From NCBI RefSeq assembly GCF_000785435.2, contig NZ_JTDB02000002.1, positions 871,663-935,662 of the forward strand: a DNA stretch of 64,000 bases. The letters run 5' to 3'. The position numbers and the translations under genes are program-made. The notes beneath the pieces are model-generated. The model saw only the letters and a program-made list of their open reading frames with translations. It did not search any database and was not told the origin of the DNA. The stretch comes from Paraburkholderia sacchari (GTDB lineage: Bacteria; Pseudomonadota; Gammaproteobacteria; Burkholderiales; Burkholderiaceae). Shown here one piece after another: positions 19,201 through 27,025 of the stretch (positions are counted from its first letter, which is position 1; every line of letters begins with the position of its first letter).

Positions 19201-22200
19201 CCCAGTAACGTCCCGACACGGGCTGATCCATGGCCGCCCACTGCCCGGTCACCGAGGATACATACGGGGTCTTTGGCGGTGCGAAAGACAGGCTGTCGGC
19301 GACCGTCGCAAGCGCTTCGACGACGCCGGACATCATGCGCGAGTGGAAGGCATGCGAGGTGTGCAGGCGTCGATGCTCGATGTCGCCCGCCTTGAGCGTG
19401 GCCTCGAAGGCCTCGATGGCCGCGAAGGGGCCGGCCACGACGCTGAGCGTCGGCGCATTGATGGCGGCCAGGTCGACATCGGCGGGCAGAAGCGGCCGCA
19501 GTTCGGCTTCCGAAAGGCGCACGACCAGCATCGCGCCCGGTTCGGCCGACTGCATGAGCGCGCCACGCCTGGCAATCAGGTACAGCGCGTCGTCGAAGCC
19601 GATCGCCTCGGCCACGCAGGCCGCGACCAGTTCGCCGATGCTATGGCCAATCATGGCCGCCGGCTTGATGCCGCGCGAGATCCACAGTTGCGCCAGCGCA
19701 TATTCGACGAGGAACAGCGCCGGCTGCGCGTAGATTGTCGAACGGATGGGGTGCGGGGCGTCGTCGCCCTGGGCGGCATCGCTGAACATCAATGTGCGGA
19801 TGTCCAGCCCGAGGTGTGGCATCAGCGCCTGGGCGCCCTTATCGATCCACTCGCGATAGACCGGCTCGGTGCGATAGAGCGCTTCTCCCATGCCGGGATA
19901 CTGGGCGCCCTGGCCGGGAAACATAAAGACCACCGCGGGCGGGGTCTGAGGCGCCTGGGCTTCGATGGCACCCTTCTGGAGCTTCGCCTGGGCCTGATCG
20001 AGGCTGTCGGCGATGACCACGGCGCGGTGGGTAAAGGCACGGCGACCCGTTTGGAGCGTCGCCGCCACGTCGGCGAGCGAGAGCGCGGGATGGGCCGCCA
20101 GATGGTCGGCGAGCCTTGCCTTCGCGCGATCGAGCGCAGGTGCGCTGCGCGCGGAGAGCGGCAAGATCTGAAGCCCTTCTTCCGCCTCGCCCGCGCTGGC
20201 ACGGCATGGCGCTTCTTCAAGCACCACGTGGACGTTCGTGCCGCCGACGCCGAAGGAACTCACGCCGGCGCGGCGCGGTGTGGGCCCTTCGGGCCATGGA
20301 CGCGCGGCCGTGTTGAAGAAGAAGGGACTGTTGGCTGCATCGATGGCCGGATTGGGCGAGCGAAAATGCGTAAGCGGCGGCAGGGTATGGTGGCTCAGGG
20401 CGAGTGCCGCCGATATGAAACCCGTTACGCCAGCCGCCGCGTCGAGGTGCCCGACATTGGCTTTGGCCGAGCCGAGGGCGCAGAACTGGCCGCCCTCGAC
20501 ACCGCCAAGGCGGAATGCCTGGACGAGGCCGGCGAATTCGATCGGGTCTCCTAATGGTGTCGCCGTGCCATGGGCTTCGATATAGCCAACGGATGCCGGA
20601 TCGATACCCGCCTCTGCGTGGGCGATGGCAATGGCGCGGGCCTGCGCATCGACACTGGGTGCCGTGAAGCCGACCTTGTCGGAACCGTCGTTGTTGATGC
20701 CGACGCCACGGATCACGGCATAGATCGGATCCTCGTCGGCGATGGCGTCGTCAAGGCGCTTGAGCAAGACGACGCCGGCGCCGCTGCCGAATATCGTGCC
20801 CCTGGCATCGGCATCGAACGGGCGGCAAACGCCATCGGCCGCGCCCATTCCGCCTTCCTCGTAAAAGTAGCCGCGCTTTTGCGGGAAGGTGATCGACACG
20901 CCGCCGGCCAGCGCCATTTCGCAGCGGCCCGCGCGAAGGTTCTCGACGGCGAGGCTAATCGCTGTCATCGAGGTCGAGCATGCCGTCTGTACCGAGACAG
21001 CAGGGCCGGTCAGGCCCAGCTTGTAGGCGGTGCGTGTGGCGACAAAATCGCCGGCGCCGACGAGCTTTTGATACTCGCCGATCTGAAACTGGCTCGTGAA
21101 TTCGTCGATGACCGCGCGGTCGGACAGGACATGCTTGAGGAAGTAGGTGTTCATCGAGGTGCCGGCGAACACCCCGACGGCGCCAGCAATCGTCGCTGGA
21201 TCGTATCCGGCGTCTTCGAAGGCCTCCCAGGCAATCTCGAGAAAGAGCCGTTGTTGCGGGTCGGTGAGCGCCGCTTCGCGCGCGAGCATTCCAAAGAAGC
21301 CGGCGTCGAAGCGGTCGACGTCCGGAAGAATCGGCCGCGCTTTCACGTAACGCTCTTCGCGCCTCGTGCCCTCGTCGAAACTGTCTTCCAGCTCCGCGAC
21401 GTCGAAATGCGTGACGCAGTCGCGCCCCGCGAGGATATTGGCCCAAAGCTCCCGGACGTTGCGCGCCCCAGGAAAGCGTCCCGCCATGCCGATCACGGCG
21501 ATCGCCCCGCCATGCGTGTTACCGCGGGGCTGGACTGCGAGCCCGTTCGCGATGTCGAGCGTGGCGCGCATATGGGTGGCCAGCGCGTCAACATTCGGAT
21601 GACGAAACAGGTCGACCAGTGCGATCGTTGGCGCTACGTCGCGCATGATGATGGCGTGCGAGCGCATCAGATCGAGCGAGCGCAGTCCAAGGTCGAAGAA
21701 GTTCGCGCGGCGATCGACGGGTTTGCCGAGAAGACTCTCGAAAACCGCCGCGAGCTTGTCGGCGATATCGTCATTGACCGGCTGCGGCGCGGCCGGTGAT
21801 TCGGCTTGCGTATCGAGCCCCGCAAGCAGGGCTTTGCGATCGATCTTGCCGTTCGGTGTCAAGGGAAAGGCCGCGAGGACGCGCAGTTCCGCCGGCACCA
21901 TGTAGTCGGGCAATGCCGTCTTGAGATGGGCGCGCAAGCCGCTCAGGAAGACGGCACCATCGGGACCATCGGCCACATCTGCCTTCACGAAGCCGGCGAT
22001 GGACTTGCCCGTGCGGCCTTCGAATGCCGCCACGGCGGCGTCGGCCACGCCGGGCGCCACGCGCAACGCGTGTTCGATTTCGTCGAGCTCGATGCGTTTG
22101 CCGGCGATCTTGATCTGCCGGTCGTTGCGTCCCAGGAAAGCAATGGCACCGTCCGGTCGCCGGCGGACCAGGTCGCCGGTTCGGTAGAGTTTGGCGCCGG

Positions 22201-23371
22201 GGTTGAAAACGTCGTCGACGAATTTTTCCGCAGTCAGCTCCGGACGATTGAGGTAGCCAAGCGCAACGCCGTCACCGCCCGTGACGAGTTCGCCGACCTC
22301 TCCCTCCTCAACAGGCTCGAGCTTGTCGTCCACGATGTAGACGCGCGTGCCCGTGATGGCCTCGCCGATGGGAATGGCCTCGCCATGAGCCAGGGCGTCG
22401 CCTTCGCGCGGAATGCGGTAGCAACACGTGAAGGTCGTGTTTTCGGTCGGACCGTAGCCATTGATGATCTGCAGTCCCGCGTGCGCTTGCATGACCTTGC
22501 GCACATGGACGGGCGAGAGCACGTCTCCGCCGGTGAGCACCTCCTTGAGCGGCTGGAAGGCTTCGAGCTGATAGTCGGCGAGCGCATTGAAAAGGCCGGC
22601 TGTGAACCAGGCGCTCGTGACGCCGAGCCGCGCCATTTCGGCGGCGATCGTGTCGAGCGAAGGCTGAACCTCGTTGATGATTGCGGCGCAGCCGCCGTTA
22701 AGAAGCGGGCCCCAGATTTCCAGCGTACTTGCATCGAAGGCGAGGGGCGCGAGATTCAGAAAGCGGGTGTGCGACGACAGCTCAGTGAAAGACTGACCGT
22801 GCACCAGGCGCAAAATCGCGCGGTGCGGCACGATCACACCCTTCGGCTTGCCGGTCGAGCCGGAGGTGTACATGATGTAGGCAGGCTCGTCCCCGCCGCA
22901 GGCTCGGAGCGCCGCGGATTCGGCAGCCTCCGATGACGCCACGATATCCGCAAGATCGATTAGTACTCCATTGAGCCCGCCAACGTTTGCGAGAGCGGCA
23001 CCTTCGGCGACGATAAGCCTGGGCGAGCAATCTGAAACGATGAAATCGAGCTGAGCCTTGGGATAGGCCGGATCGAGCGGCACATAGACGGCGCCAAGAC
23101 GCACGATCGCGAGCATCAAAGCCAGCGTGTCCCGACTGCGCGGAACCATGATGGCGCAGCGCTCGCCTCGTTCGAGCCCCTGGCGGCTCAGGATGGTGGC
23201 AAGGCGGGCGGAACGCCTGGCGAGTGTGGCATAGCTTTCTTCGCCTGTTGCGTCGATCACAGCGAGATGATCGCCATACTCAGCACATATGGCATCGAAG
23301 CGTGCTGCCAGGCCAGTTCCACGATCGGTTTCGCCCGGCAGGGCGCCTGACAATCCATCTCTATGTGACAT
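13274..23371 (-). CDS. giant hybrid NRPS-PKS with aminotransferase: A-T-KS-AT-T-AMT-C-A-T
   Basis: Cytoplasmic megasynthetase, 3365 residues. Domains in order: A1 (about 15-520); T1 (Ser565 in GLRSLDL); KS (about 615-1050, Cys798 in TACSTS, then EAHGTATPLGD and NVGHLDAAAG); AT (Ser1244 in GHSIGE, HAFHS typical of malonyl-CoA use); T2 (Ser1595); class III PLP aminotransferase (about 1760-2240, Lys2064 in YGKVVGGG); C (His2381 in HHIVCDG); A2 (about 2695-3180); T3 (Ser3300). All active sites are intact. There is no KR, so the beta-keto group should pass straight to amination, as in McyE- or MycA-like modules. My reading of the pocket residues is D-A-L-W-L-G-G-T-F-K for A1 (hydrophobic amino acid, perhaps Val) and D-I-L-Q-L-G-L-I-W-K for A2 (Gly). 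The start at 23371 has GGAGAG in front; the frame extends 25 codons further upstream. The linkers carry simple repeats. Confidence 0.93.
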   Translation of the reverse strand: MSHRDGLSGALPGETDRGTGLAARFDAICAEYGDHLAVIDATGEESYATLARRSARLATILSRQGLERGERCAIMVPRSRDTLALMLAIVRLGAVYVPLDPAYPKAQLDFIVSDCSPRLIVAEGAALANVGGLNGVLIDLADIVASSEAAESAALRACGGDEPAYIMYTSGSTGKPKGVIVPHRAILRLVHGQSFTELSSHTRFLNLAPLAFDASTLEIWGPLLNGGCAAIINEVQPSLDTIAAEMARLGVTSAWFTAGLFNALADYQLEAFQPLKEVLTGGDVLSPVHVRKVMQAHAGLQIINGYGPTENTTFTCCYRIPREGDALAHGEAIPIGEAITGTRVYIVDDKLEPVEEGEVGELVTGGDGVALGYLNRPELTAEKFVDDVFNPGAKLYRTGDLVRRRPDGAIAFLGRNDRQIKIAGKRIELDEIEHALRVAPGVADAAVAAFEGRTGKSIAGFVKADVADGPDGAVFLSGLRAHLKTALPDYMVPAELRVLAAFPLTPNGKIDRKALLAGLDTQAESPAAPQPVNDDIADKLAAVFESLLGKPVDRRANFFDLGLRSLDLMRSHAIIMRDVAPTIALVDLFRHPNVDALATHMRATLDIANGLAVQPRGNTHGGAIAVIGMAGRFPGARNVRELWANILAGRDCVTHFDVAELEDSFDEGTRREERYVKARPILPDVDRFDAGFFGMLAREAALTDPQQRLFLEIAWEAFEDAGYDPATIAGAVGVFAGTSMNTYFLKHVLSDRAVIDEFTSQFQIGEYQKLVGAGDFVATRTAYKLGLTGPAVSVQTACSTSMTAISLAVENLRAGRCEMALAGGVSITFPQKRGYFYEEGGMGAADGVCRPFDADARGTIFGSGAGVVLLKRLDDAIADEDPIYAVIRGVGINNDGSDKVGFTAPSVDAQARAIAIAHAEAGIDPASVGYIEAHGTATPLGDPIEFAGLVQAFRLGGVEGGQFCALGSAKANVGHLDAAAGVTGFISAALALSHHTLPPLTHFRSPNPAIDAANSPFFFNTAARPWPEGPTPRRAGVSSFGVGGTNVHVVLEEAPCRASAGEAEEGLQILPLSARSAPALDRAKARLADHLAAHPALSLADVAATLQTGRRAFTHRAVVIADSLDQAQAKLQKGAIEAQAPQTPPAVVFMFPGQGAQYPGMGEALYRTEPVYREWIDKGAQALMPHLGLDIRTLMFSDAAQGDDAPHPIRSTIYAQPALFLVEYALAQLWISRGIKPAAMIGHSIGELVAACVAEAIGFDDALYLIARRGALMQSAEPGAMLVVRLSEAELRPLLPADVDLAAINAPTLSVVAGPFAAIEAFEATLKAGDIEHRRLHTSHAFHSRMMSGVVEALATVADSLSFAPPKTPYVSSVTGQWAAMDQPVSGRYWASHCRDVVRFGDALTTATAQGKPLLLEIGPGRTLTTFAMQGLSKDRYLAAVASLPDFAMRDRELAVLADATGRLWINGVTPIWKTVQTEGARRVLLPTYPFEPERHWIEAPVVGPTVGSTVAPAPALQPTADAAPIAAPIAAPIAAPASSAAITDIAQTAMAQTAQIDRKPRLVAELASLLAEMSGEAPDTSNPDLTFWDLGYDSLFMGQVSRQLRRRYDVTISFRQIMSDYPTLPALAAFLDGALPPDPEQPVAPVAAPAPAAASSAASSAASAGAATAAAAAPAAPIVAAQVAGVPAAGDLHAVIRDQLAAMQSLMARQLEMLQGAPLAPQQPSAAAPVPSAAPIQLAAAPAAPVPDAASRAASPEIKFDESRPSRFNAYKPGATSSAQMTDAQKAFVADLAARYSAKTLTSKARTQSYRAVLADPRTASGFREEWKELVYPIVAQRSKGSKIWDVDGNEYIDLVNGYGQTAFGHTPDFVVEAVNAQMAEGFAIGPQSPLAGEVAQMFAEMTGHQRVTFCNTGSEAVMAAMRLARTVTGKDKVVCFDGDYHGQFDEVLVKPGSEAGQPRAFPVAPGIPQSSVGNMLVLPYGRPESLEWIKANIDDIAAVLIEPVQSRHPNLRPRDFVQQLRELTAANDSALIFDEVVTGFRVHPAGMQGYWGIKGDMATYGKVVGGGLPVGVLAGSAQFMDALDGGQWQFGDASVPEVPPTFFAGTFVRHPVVLAAMKAVLLHLKAAGPALQASLGARMDGLVQRINAHLEKVGIATRAECFSSWFYINFAGEDRLGSLFFAYMRHLGIHIMEGFPCFLTTSHSDEDIRRIGDAFIETIAALQAVGILGGTTQALAGTQPAEREPLVQSPLTEPQKEIWMSAQQGHEASLVFNESFTLELTGKLNEAAFERAFNATVARHDALRAHFSRIGTTMYADAATTVPLVLIDLLGHADAAGELAEIVDAEAREVFDLTRAPLARAALVRLEAQKWAFVFTAHHIVCDGWSINVILRDLAALYAAEVWGTQPQLDEVQSFLAFAKAQDEAGIDGQTREFWLNLHRDPAPQPELPGDRPRPALKSFNGASTTRHLGADLLKQVKAAASKQGCSLFAALFGAAQVLFGRLSGNDDVVIAAPMAGQSQAGEALLVGHCVNFLPLRVRFERDKPFATHMKAVRDHLYDAGDRQNYTYGALVRDLGIKRDFNRLPLTDLQFNLEKVDGELDMAGVTTRFTPNAKAYSNFDLFLNVIESAQGLRLDCDFNTDIYDESTIQRWLGHYETLLGAIARDPEMPVAALPLLREEEIHHLRDELNASLCAFDLSQTTPAMIAAQARLTPDTTAVSDETASLSYGDLDALANQIARRLVAASIAPHSRVAIAMDRTALTVAAMIGVWRAGCAYVPLDMTMPPARVRQILDSAEPAAILSDHVSRLALEAGAHRVLNLEALLEQSDDEAVPLPVVSDAHSAYVIFTSGSTGQPKGVEIGHRALSNFLLSMAQAPGFAARDSIVAVTTFSFDISGLELFLPLIVGGQTFIAGHAEVRTGYELVTRLKAEAATVLQATPTLWRMLLEAGFKAPKGFKILCGGEPLPRDLADALLATGAQVWNLYGPTETTIWSSASRVDASGPVVIGAPLANTDLHVLTDDLHLAPLGVSGELWIGGAGLAKGYFNRPDLTDAAFKSVAIEGAAPRRLYRTGDLAKRLADGSLQHLGRRDQQIKLRGFRIEIEEIEAALRNAPGVAAAAVALHTVSGNARLVGYLVDASSGKTDHAAVAAHVGAQLPAYMVPTLWMTLDALPQTSNGKLDRKALPVPTPDMVATPVRQPHAALKVVPNSPMPSEAATIETTASEPVSTESVADSVDETAADSVTDSVTDPVTSSVANPAAEPAAMTPTQAAIAAVWRDVLGLQHIDIDQKFFSLGADSLQLFRIVARMNERGLGVDARQLMKNVTIAELAASLDGTQEQEPTQAPAVMRPSILNFKRRHAEGA
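13611..13690 (-). repeat. degenerate 12-bp tandem repeat in an NRPS linker
   Basis: On + it reads as repeats of GAGTCGGTCACT and variants; on the coding strand it encodes Ser/Thr/Val/Asp-rich repeats (DSVTDSVTDPVT) in the linker between A2 and the last carrier domain. It looks like slippage-driven expansion of a flexible linker. Confidence 0.7.
18761..18806 (-). repeat. 12-bp tandem repeat encoding AAPI linker repeats
   Basis: Nearly four copies of a unit close to TGGCGCAGCTAT, differing by single bases, encode AAPIAAPIAAPI between the AT domain and the second carrier protein. This is a flexible Ala/Pro linker made by tandem duplication; a further Ala/Pro-rich linker follows that carrier domain. 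Confidence 0.75.
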
Positions 23372-23655
23372 TTGCCGCTCTCCAATGATTGTGATGAGGG
23401 GCCTTGCGATGAGCCACGTCTCGCGATGCGAGCGCAATTCGCGCACATATCAGCGGCCGGTCACGGATGGTGCAAGCAGCACGAGGCGATGCGCGTCTGA
23501 TCCGTGTCTCAAGCGCGGCATGTGCTGTAAGTTAAATTTAATCTTCTTGCGGGTTGCCTATCCGTTCGCCTTCGCACATACGGTGCGACGCAACAATCAC
23601 TACACGAGGGTTCCCGACGAGGCATGGCCCCGTGTGCGCCAATGCGAGCCGGTGA

Positions 23656-24825
23656 TCATCCAGCGTTCCGATCCGTCAATCCACTCGGTGTCAGCGCCGG
23701 TTGTCCTGCAAATCGCTTCGACAGGAAAGCGCGCACGGGCTCCTCGACATATCTCGTCACGATGATTGCGCTCACGAGCGTGATTGCGCATGTGACGAGT
23801 GCCGGAACAATCACCGATCCGTTCGGCGTGCCGACAAGCATGAATACGGCTCGGCCGATCGGAAAATGCAGGAGATAAATCGGGTAGGAGAGCCAGCCGA
23901 GAAACCGCGCGATTTTCGCTTCGAACACGCCCGCACAGGTCAGATTGGCGCCGACCATCACCAGGCAAGGTGCGACGCAGAAAATGGCGAACACCGGGTA
24001 CATGCCGCGAAGCGACATCGGAAACATGAACAGGAGCAGTGCCACGGCATACAAGCCGTATGAATTTCGAAGCACTTGTTTCAGCCCATCTATCATGCGG
24101 AGATCGACGCCGGAGATTTTTGTTTTATAGAGCAGGACGCCAATCGTGAAGCCGAACATTACGCGATAGAACCCGCCATCGATTCCTCTGCCAACCGAAC
24201 CATCTTCGAGATCGACGATTGAGTGCCCATGAATCTCGAAACTGGTGAGGATGCCTGATATCAGAAGCATGAGGCCGCTCGCGAAGATGATCTTGAGCAT
24301 CGCGGGCCTGCCCAGCCGGATGATGAACACGAACGCAATGCTTGCTACCATTTCAAAGAAAAGCGACCACGCGGGGGGATTCGTCGGGAATATTTCGCCG
24401 ATCGTGAGATAGGCCGTAGCATTGGCGCCCGGCGACGCCATGTTCGCGATGCCGTAATGGGCAATGTACGGCGTGAAGAACAGGTTGGAGATAGTTCCAG
24501 AGATGATGCTGCGCATCGGATAGTTCGATATGCCGAGCGTTCCTGCCTCGATCAATACGGGCAAGCCCAGCAGCAACGAAATCACGAGCATTGGATAGAG
24601 TCGGATAATGCGTCTTTTTACATATTCATATGCGGTCATGCCGCCGAGGAGCCGTGCGCGATAAGAGTGAGCAATGACAAAGCCGCTCAGCATGAAGAAC
24701 AGATCGACCGCCACGTATGCGTTCTTGAATATGGCGCCCTGGGTAATATGCAGCAGCATCACTGCAATGGCGGCGACGCCTCTCAAACCGTCGAGTGCAT
24801 CGTATCTGCTGCTTCTCGGAGCCAT
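23656..24825 (-). CDS. acyltransferase family 3 membrane protein in the NRPS block
   Basis: Multi-pass membrane acyltransferase, 389 residues. The N-terminus YDALDGLRGVAAIAVMLLH, with the conserved Arg and His, then AVDLFFMLSGFVIAHSY, is diagnostic of the family. The frame begins at GTG 24828; ATG 24825 is preferred, with AGGGGG just upstream. It lies between the PPTase and the synthetase genes on the same strand (about 200 and 284 bases away). It may acylate a sugar on the secondary metabolite, or a glycan made by the neighbouring polysaccharide genes. The final 30 residues are hydrophilic. The family is certain; the substrate is unknown. Confidence 0.82.
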   Translation of the reverse strand: MAPRSSRYDALDGLRGVAAIAVMLLHITQGAIFKNAYVAVDLFFMLSGFVIAHSYRARLLGGMTAYEYVKRRIIRLYPMLVISLLLGLPVLIEAGTLGISNYPMRSIISGTISNLFFTPYIAHYGIANMASPGANATAYLTIGEIFPTNPPAWSLFFEMVASIAFVFIIRLGRPAMLKIIFASGLMLLISGILTSFEIHGHSIVDLEDGSVGRGIDGGFYRVMFGFTIGVLLYKTKISGVDLRMIDGLKQVLRNSYGLYAVALLLFMFPMSLRGMYPVFAIFCVAPCLVMVGANLTCAGVFEAKIARFLGWLSYPIYLLHFPIGRAVFMLVGTPNGSVIVPALVTCAITLVSAIIVTRYVEEPVRAFLSKRFAGQPALTPSGLTDRNAG

Positions 24826-25027
24826 CACAACCCCCTGTCGTCCGGGACCTACAACCCCAAGAAAGCCGCCTCACACTCTGGCCGTAGCTGTCAGTGAGTC
24901 TAGCGGCCCAGGCGGGACGACTGTGTTCGGTGGGCAACGCAATACCGGCGAAGCCGCAATGGAGCGAACGCCTGAAACGCCAGAATTGGCGCGCAATCGT
25001 AAGGACGGCTCGTGTAGCCGCCGCCGC

Positions 25028-25753
25028 TCAATTCATCTTGAGAATTGACCAGTCCGTGCGCCGGGCCGCCACCGCTCCGACGCAGGCCGGACCCACCGGG
25101 AGGGTTCGAATGCGCCAATGTGTGGCTTCCTGTGCCTTGCCGCCGACCAGGCGAGGTGTCGTGTCACCGCGGCCGGAAAGATCGAACTCGAAGTGGCTGG
25201 CTGGCAGCATGAAGCCGGTGCCTAGCGCTTTCAGACAGGCTTCTTTGCGCACCCAGGTTTCAAAGAAAATATTTTGCCGTTCGGCATTTGCTAACGCGGT
25301 GAACTCGGCGCGCTCCCGGGGGGAAAAGACTTCGAGGGGCATAGACTCTTCGATCGGGCGAACGAGTTCGACATCGACGCCGACCTCGAAACCGTTCGAG
25401 ATTGCAAGAACGGCCGTGTTCTCGCTGTGGCTGAGGTTGAAGCAAATTTTCCCATCGGGCGGCTGGGCCGCGCAAAAGGGCTTGCCTTCCGGCCCATAGC
25501 CAAGCGCGATTGCCTGAGGTGGTAGCGCCAGATAGCGGCCGAGGATTCGCCTGAGCGCGCCTCGTCCCGCCACGTAGCGATGGCGATGCAATTGGAAGTG
25601 GAATTTGTCGGCGCGCTCGCGTTCCTGTGCCGACAATATCTGCCAGTCCAGATTGAAATCGCCGCAGTCATCGAGATCCCACTGCCAGATATGCACGTCT
25701 TGTGACGAGGGCGGCGGTAGGGGAGAAAAGGACATTGAATGCCTGGAATCCAT
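25028..25753 (-). CDS. Sfp-type 4'-phosphopantetheinyl transferase
   Basis: Enzyme of 241 residues that moves phosphopantetheine from CoA onto the carrier-domain Ser residues of NRPS and PKS enzymes. Family motifs are clear: FNLSHSENTAVLAI (about residue 105), the Mg-binding GVDVE (about 123-127) and WVRKEACLKALG (about 165-176). The length and motif spacing match Sfp/Gsp-like enzymes rather than the short AcpS type. Its location, two genes upstream of the synthetase on the same strand, marks it as the dedicated activator of the four carrier-dependent sites there. A start at ATG 25735 would drop six residues. A 202-base gap separates it from the acyltransferase gene. Confidence 0.92.
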   Translation of the reverse strand: MDSRHSMSFSPLPPPSSQDVHIWQWDLDDCGDFNLDWQILSAQERERADKFHFQLHRHRYVAGRGALRRILGRYLALPPQAIALGYGPEGKPFCAAQPPDGKICFNLSHSENTAVLAISNGFEVGVDVELVRPIEESMPLEVFSPRERAEFTALANAERQNIFFETWVRKEACLKALGTGFMLPASHFEFDLSGRGDTTPRLVGGKAQEATHWRIRTLPVGPACVGAVAARRTDWSILKMN

Positions 25754-25852
25754 AGTCGGCGGTGCTTGTCGATTCTACAGGATCGTCATTCGGGCGCGCA
25801 CTGGTGGAGGGTCGTGGCAGCCAAAGGCATCTGGTCGAGTAGCGTGTCGAAT

Positions 25853-26770
25853 TCAAATTTTTCGCTTCATTCGCTTGATCATATTGATTCCGCTTCTCCC
25901 TGCAATCAATCGCATAAAAGATGATATCTTTCCTTTTCCGGGTAGTTTTATTTCGTTCGACATCAGTTTTTTGGCGATTTGAAATCTTGAAAGTAAGTCA
26001 AGATTTTTGTAAATCAATACATTGAATACAAACCGTGACATGTGCTGCTTTGACATGAATTTTTCGTATTTTCCAAGAAACGTCAAGCTTGGCTCGTAAT
26101 TGGTCCCGGCAGATAGTCTTTTGGAATTTGCGCTCAATGAATATTCAACCAAGGCGTCGTGCATATAGATGAATTCGCTGCCCGCCATCTCGGCATTGAT
26201 TGCAAAATCCCAATCTTGATGACGGCGCAAAGATACGTCGAAGCTAATCAGCGGATACTGATGACGCCACATCATAATGGATGATGTTTGGCAATATCCG
26301 CCTTCCAGTAAAATGAAGTCGAACATCGATTGACCATCGTATGGAAACGGGTTGCCAAGTCTGCGCCGGCTCCCATCGACGAGCATGACGTTACTGAACA
26401 ACACCCGCGCGGCGTGCTGAGGAGGCTTGGGGCCAAGCGCGGCAATGCATCGTTCCAGCTTGTCCGGTAGCCATCGGTCATCTGCATCCAAAAAAGCGAT
26501 CAGGTCGCCAGTCGCTTCCTCTATGCCCCTGTTTCGACACCACGCCGCTCCGCGATTCTCGGGCTCGCGAATCAGGCGCAACGCAATGTTGTCTCCACAA
26601 TGACTTGGCAATTCGAACTGCAGTCCCGATGCGTCATCTATAACAATAATTTCTCGGGGAGCGATGGTTTGTCTGGATATAGATTCTATGGCGATAAAAA
26701 GCAGATCAACGCGATTGTAGTGTGGAATTATTACGCTAACTTCATAGGGATTTTCAAAGTCGCGCCTCAT
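25853..26770 (-). CDS. family 2 glycosyltransferase, AT-rich
   Basis: GT-A glycosyltransferase, about 305 residues. Motifs: YEVSVIIPHYNRVDLLFIAI at the N-terminus, NRGAAWCRNRGI, then the catalytic/metal FLDADDRWLPDKLE, and an RHQDWDFAINAEM segment typical of the family's later Asp pair. The frame extends to an ATG at 26866, but ATG 26770 has AGG at a good distance and places the GT2 fold at the N-terminus as usual. Base composition is clearly richer in A and T than the flanking genes, suggesting separate acquisition. Its position between the GMC oxidoreductase and the PPTase suggests glycosylation of the NRPS product, though a polysaccharide role is equally possible. Confidence 0.78.
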   Translation of the reverse strand: MRRDFENPYEVSVIIPHYNRVDLLFIAIESISRQTIAPREIIVIDDASGLQFELPSHCGDNIALRLIREPENRGAAWCRNRGIEEATGDLIAFLDADDRWLPDKLERCIAALGPKPPQHAARVLFSNVMLVDGSRRRLGNPFPYDGQSMFDFILLEGGYCQTSSIMMWRHQYPLISFDVSLRRHQDWDFAINAEMAGSEFIYMHDALVEYSLSANSKRLSAGTNYEPSLTFLGKYEKFMSKQHMSRFVFNVLIYKNLDLLSRFQIAKKLMSNEIKLPGKGKISSFMRLIAGRSGINMIKRMKRKI

Positions 26771-27025
26771 CTCGTACCTGAATTCCTGATTTTTCTCTTG
26801 TATGAGGGAGTGTGGATTTACGTTGGATTGATGCGTCGGGACAGTTGCGTTGCATACATGACGCATATTGTGAGTATTAAATAATCGGCGCGTTTGTGCG
26901 CCGCCGCACGCATAACGGGAAATTTAGCCTGTTCGGTGAAGGTTCTTTCCTGTAAGTTGGCTCAGCGTTTGATAAATGTTGGTTTTATGAAAGCATAAGC
27001 GCCTCAGGAGACGGATCCCTATGCG

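Noticed and set aside
10793..22936. Large plus-strand open frames (for example 10793-12091, 15119-16390, 18704-20554, 20570-21799, 21806-22936)
   Set aside because: They lie opposite well-defined NRPS/PKS domains, are Arg/Gly/His-rich and have no domain motifs; they are expected antisense shadows of GC-rich coding sequence.
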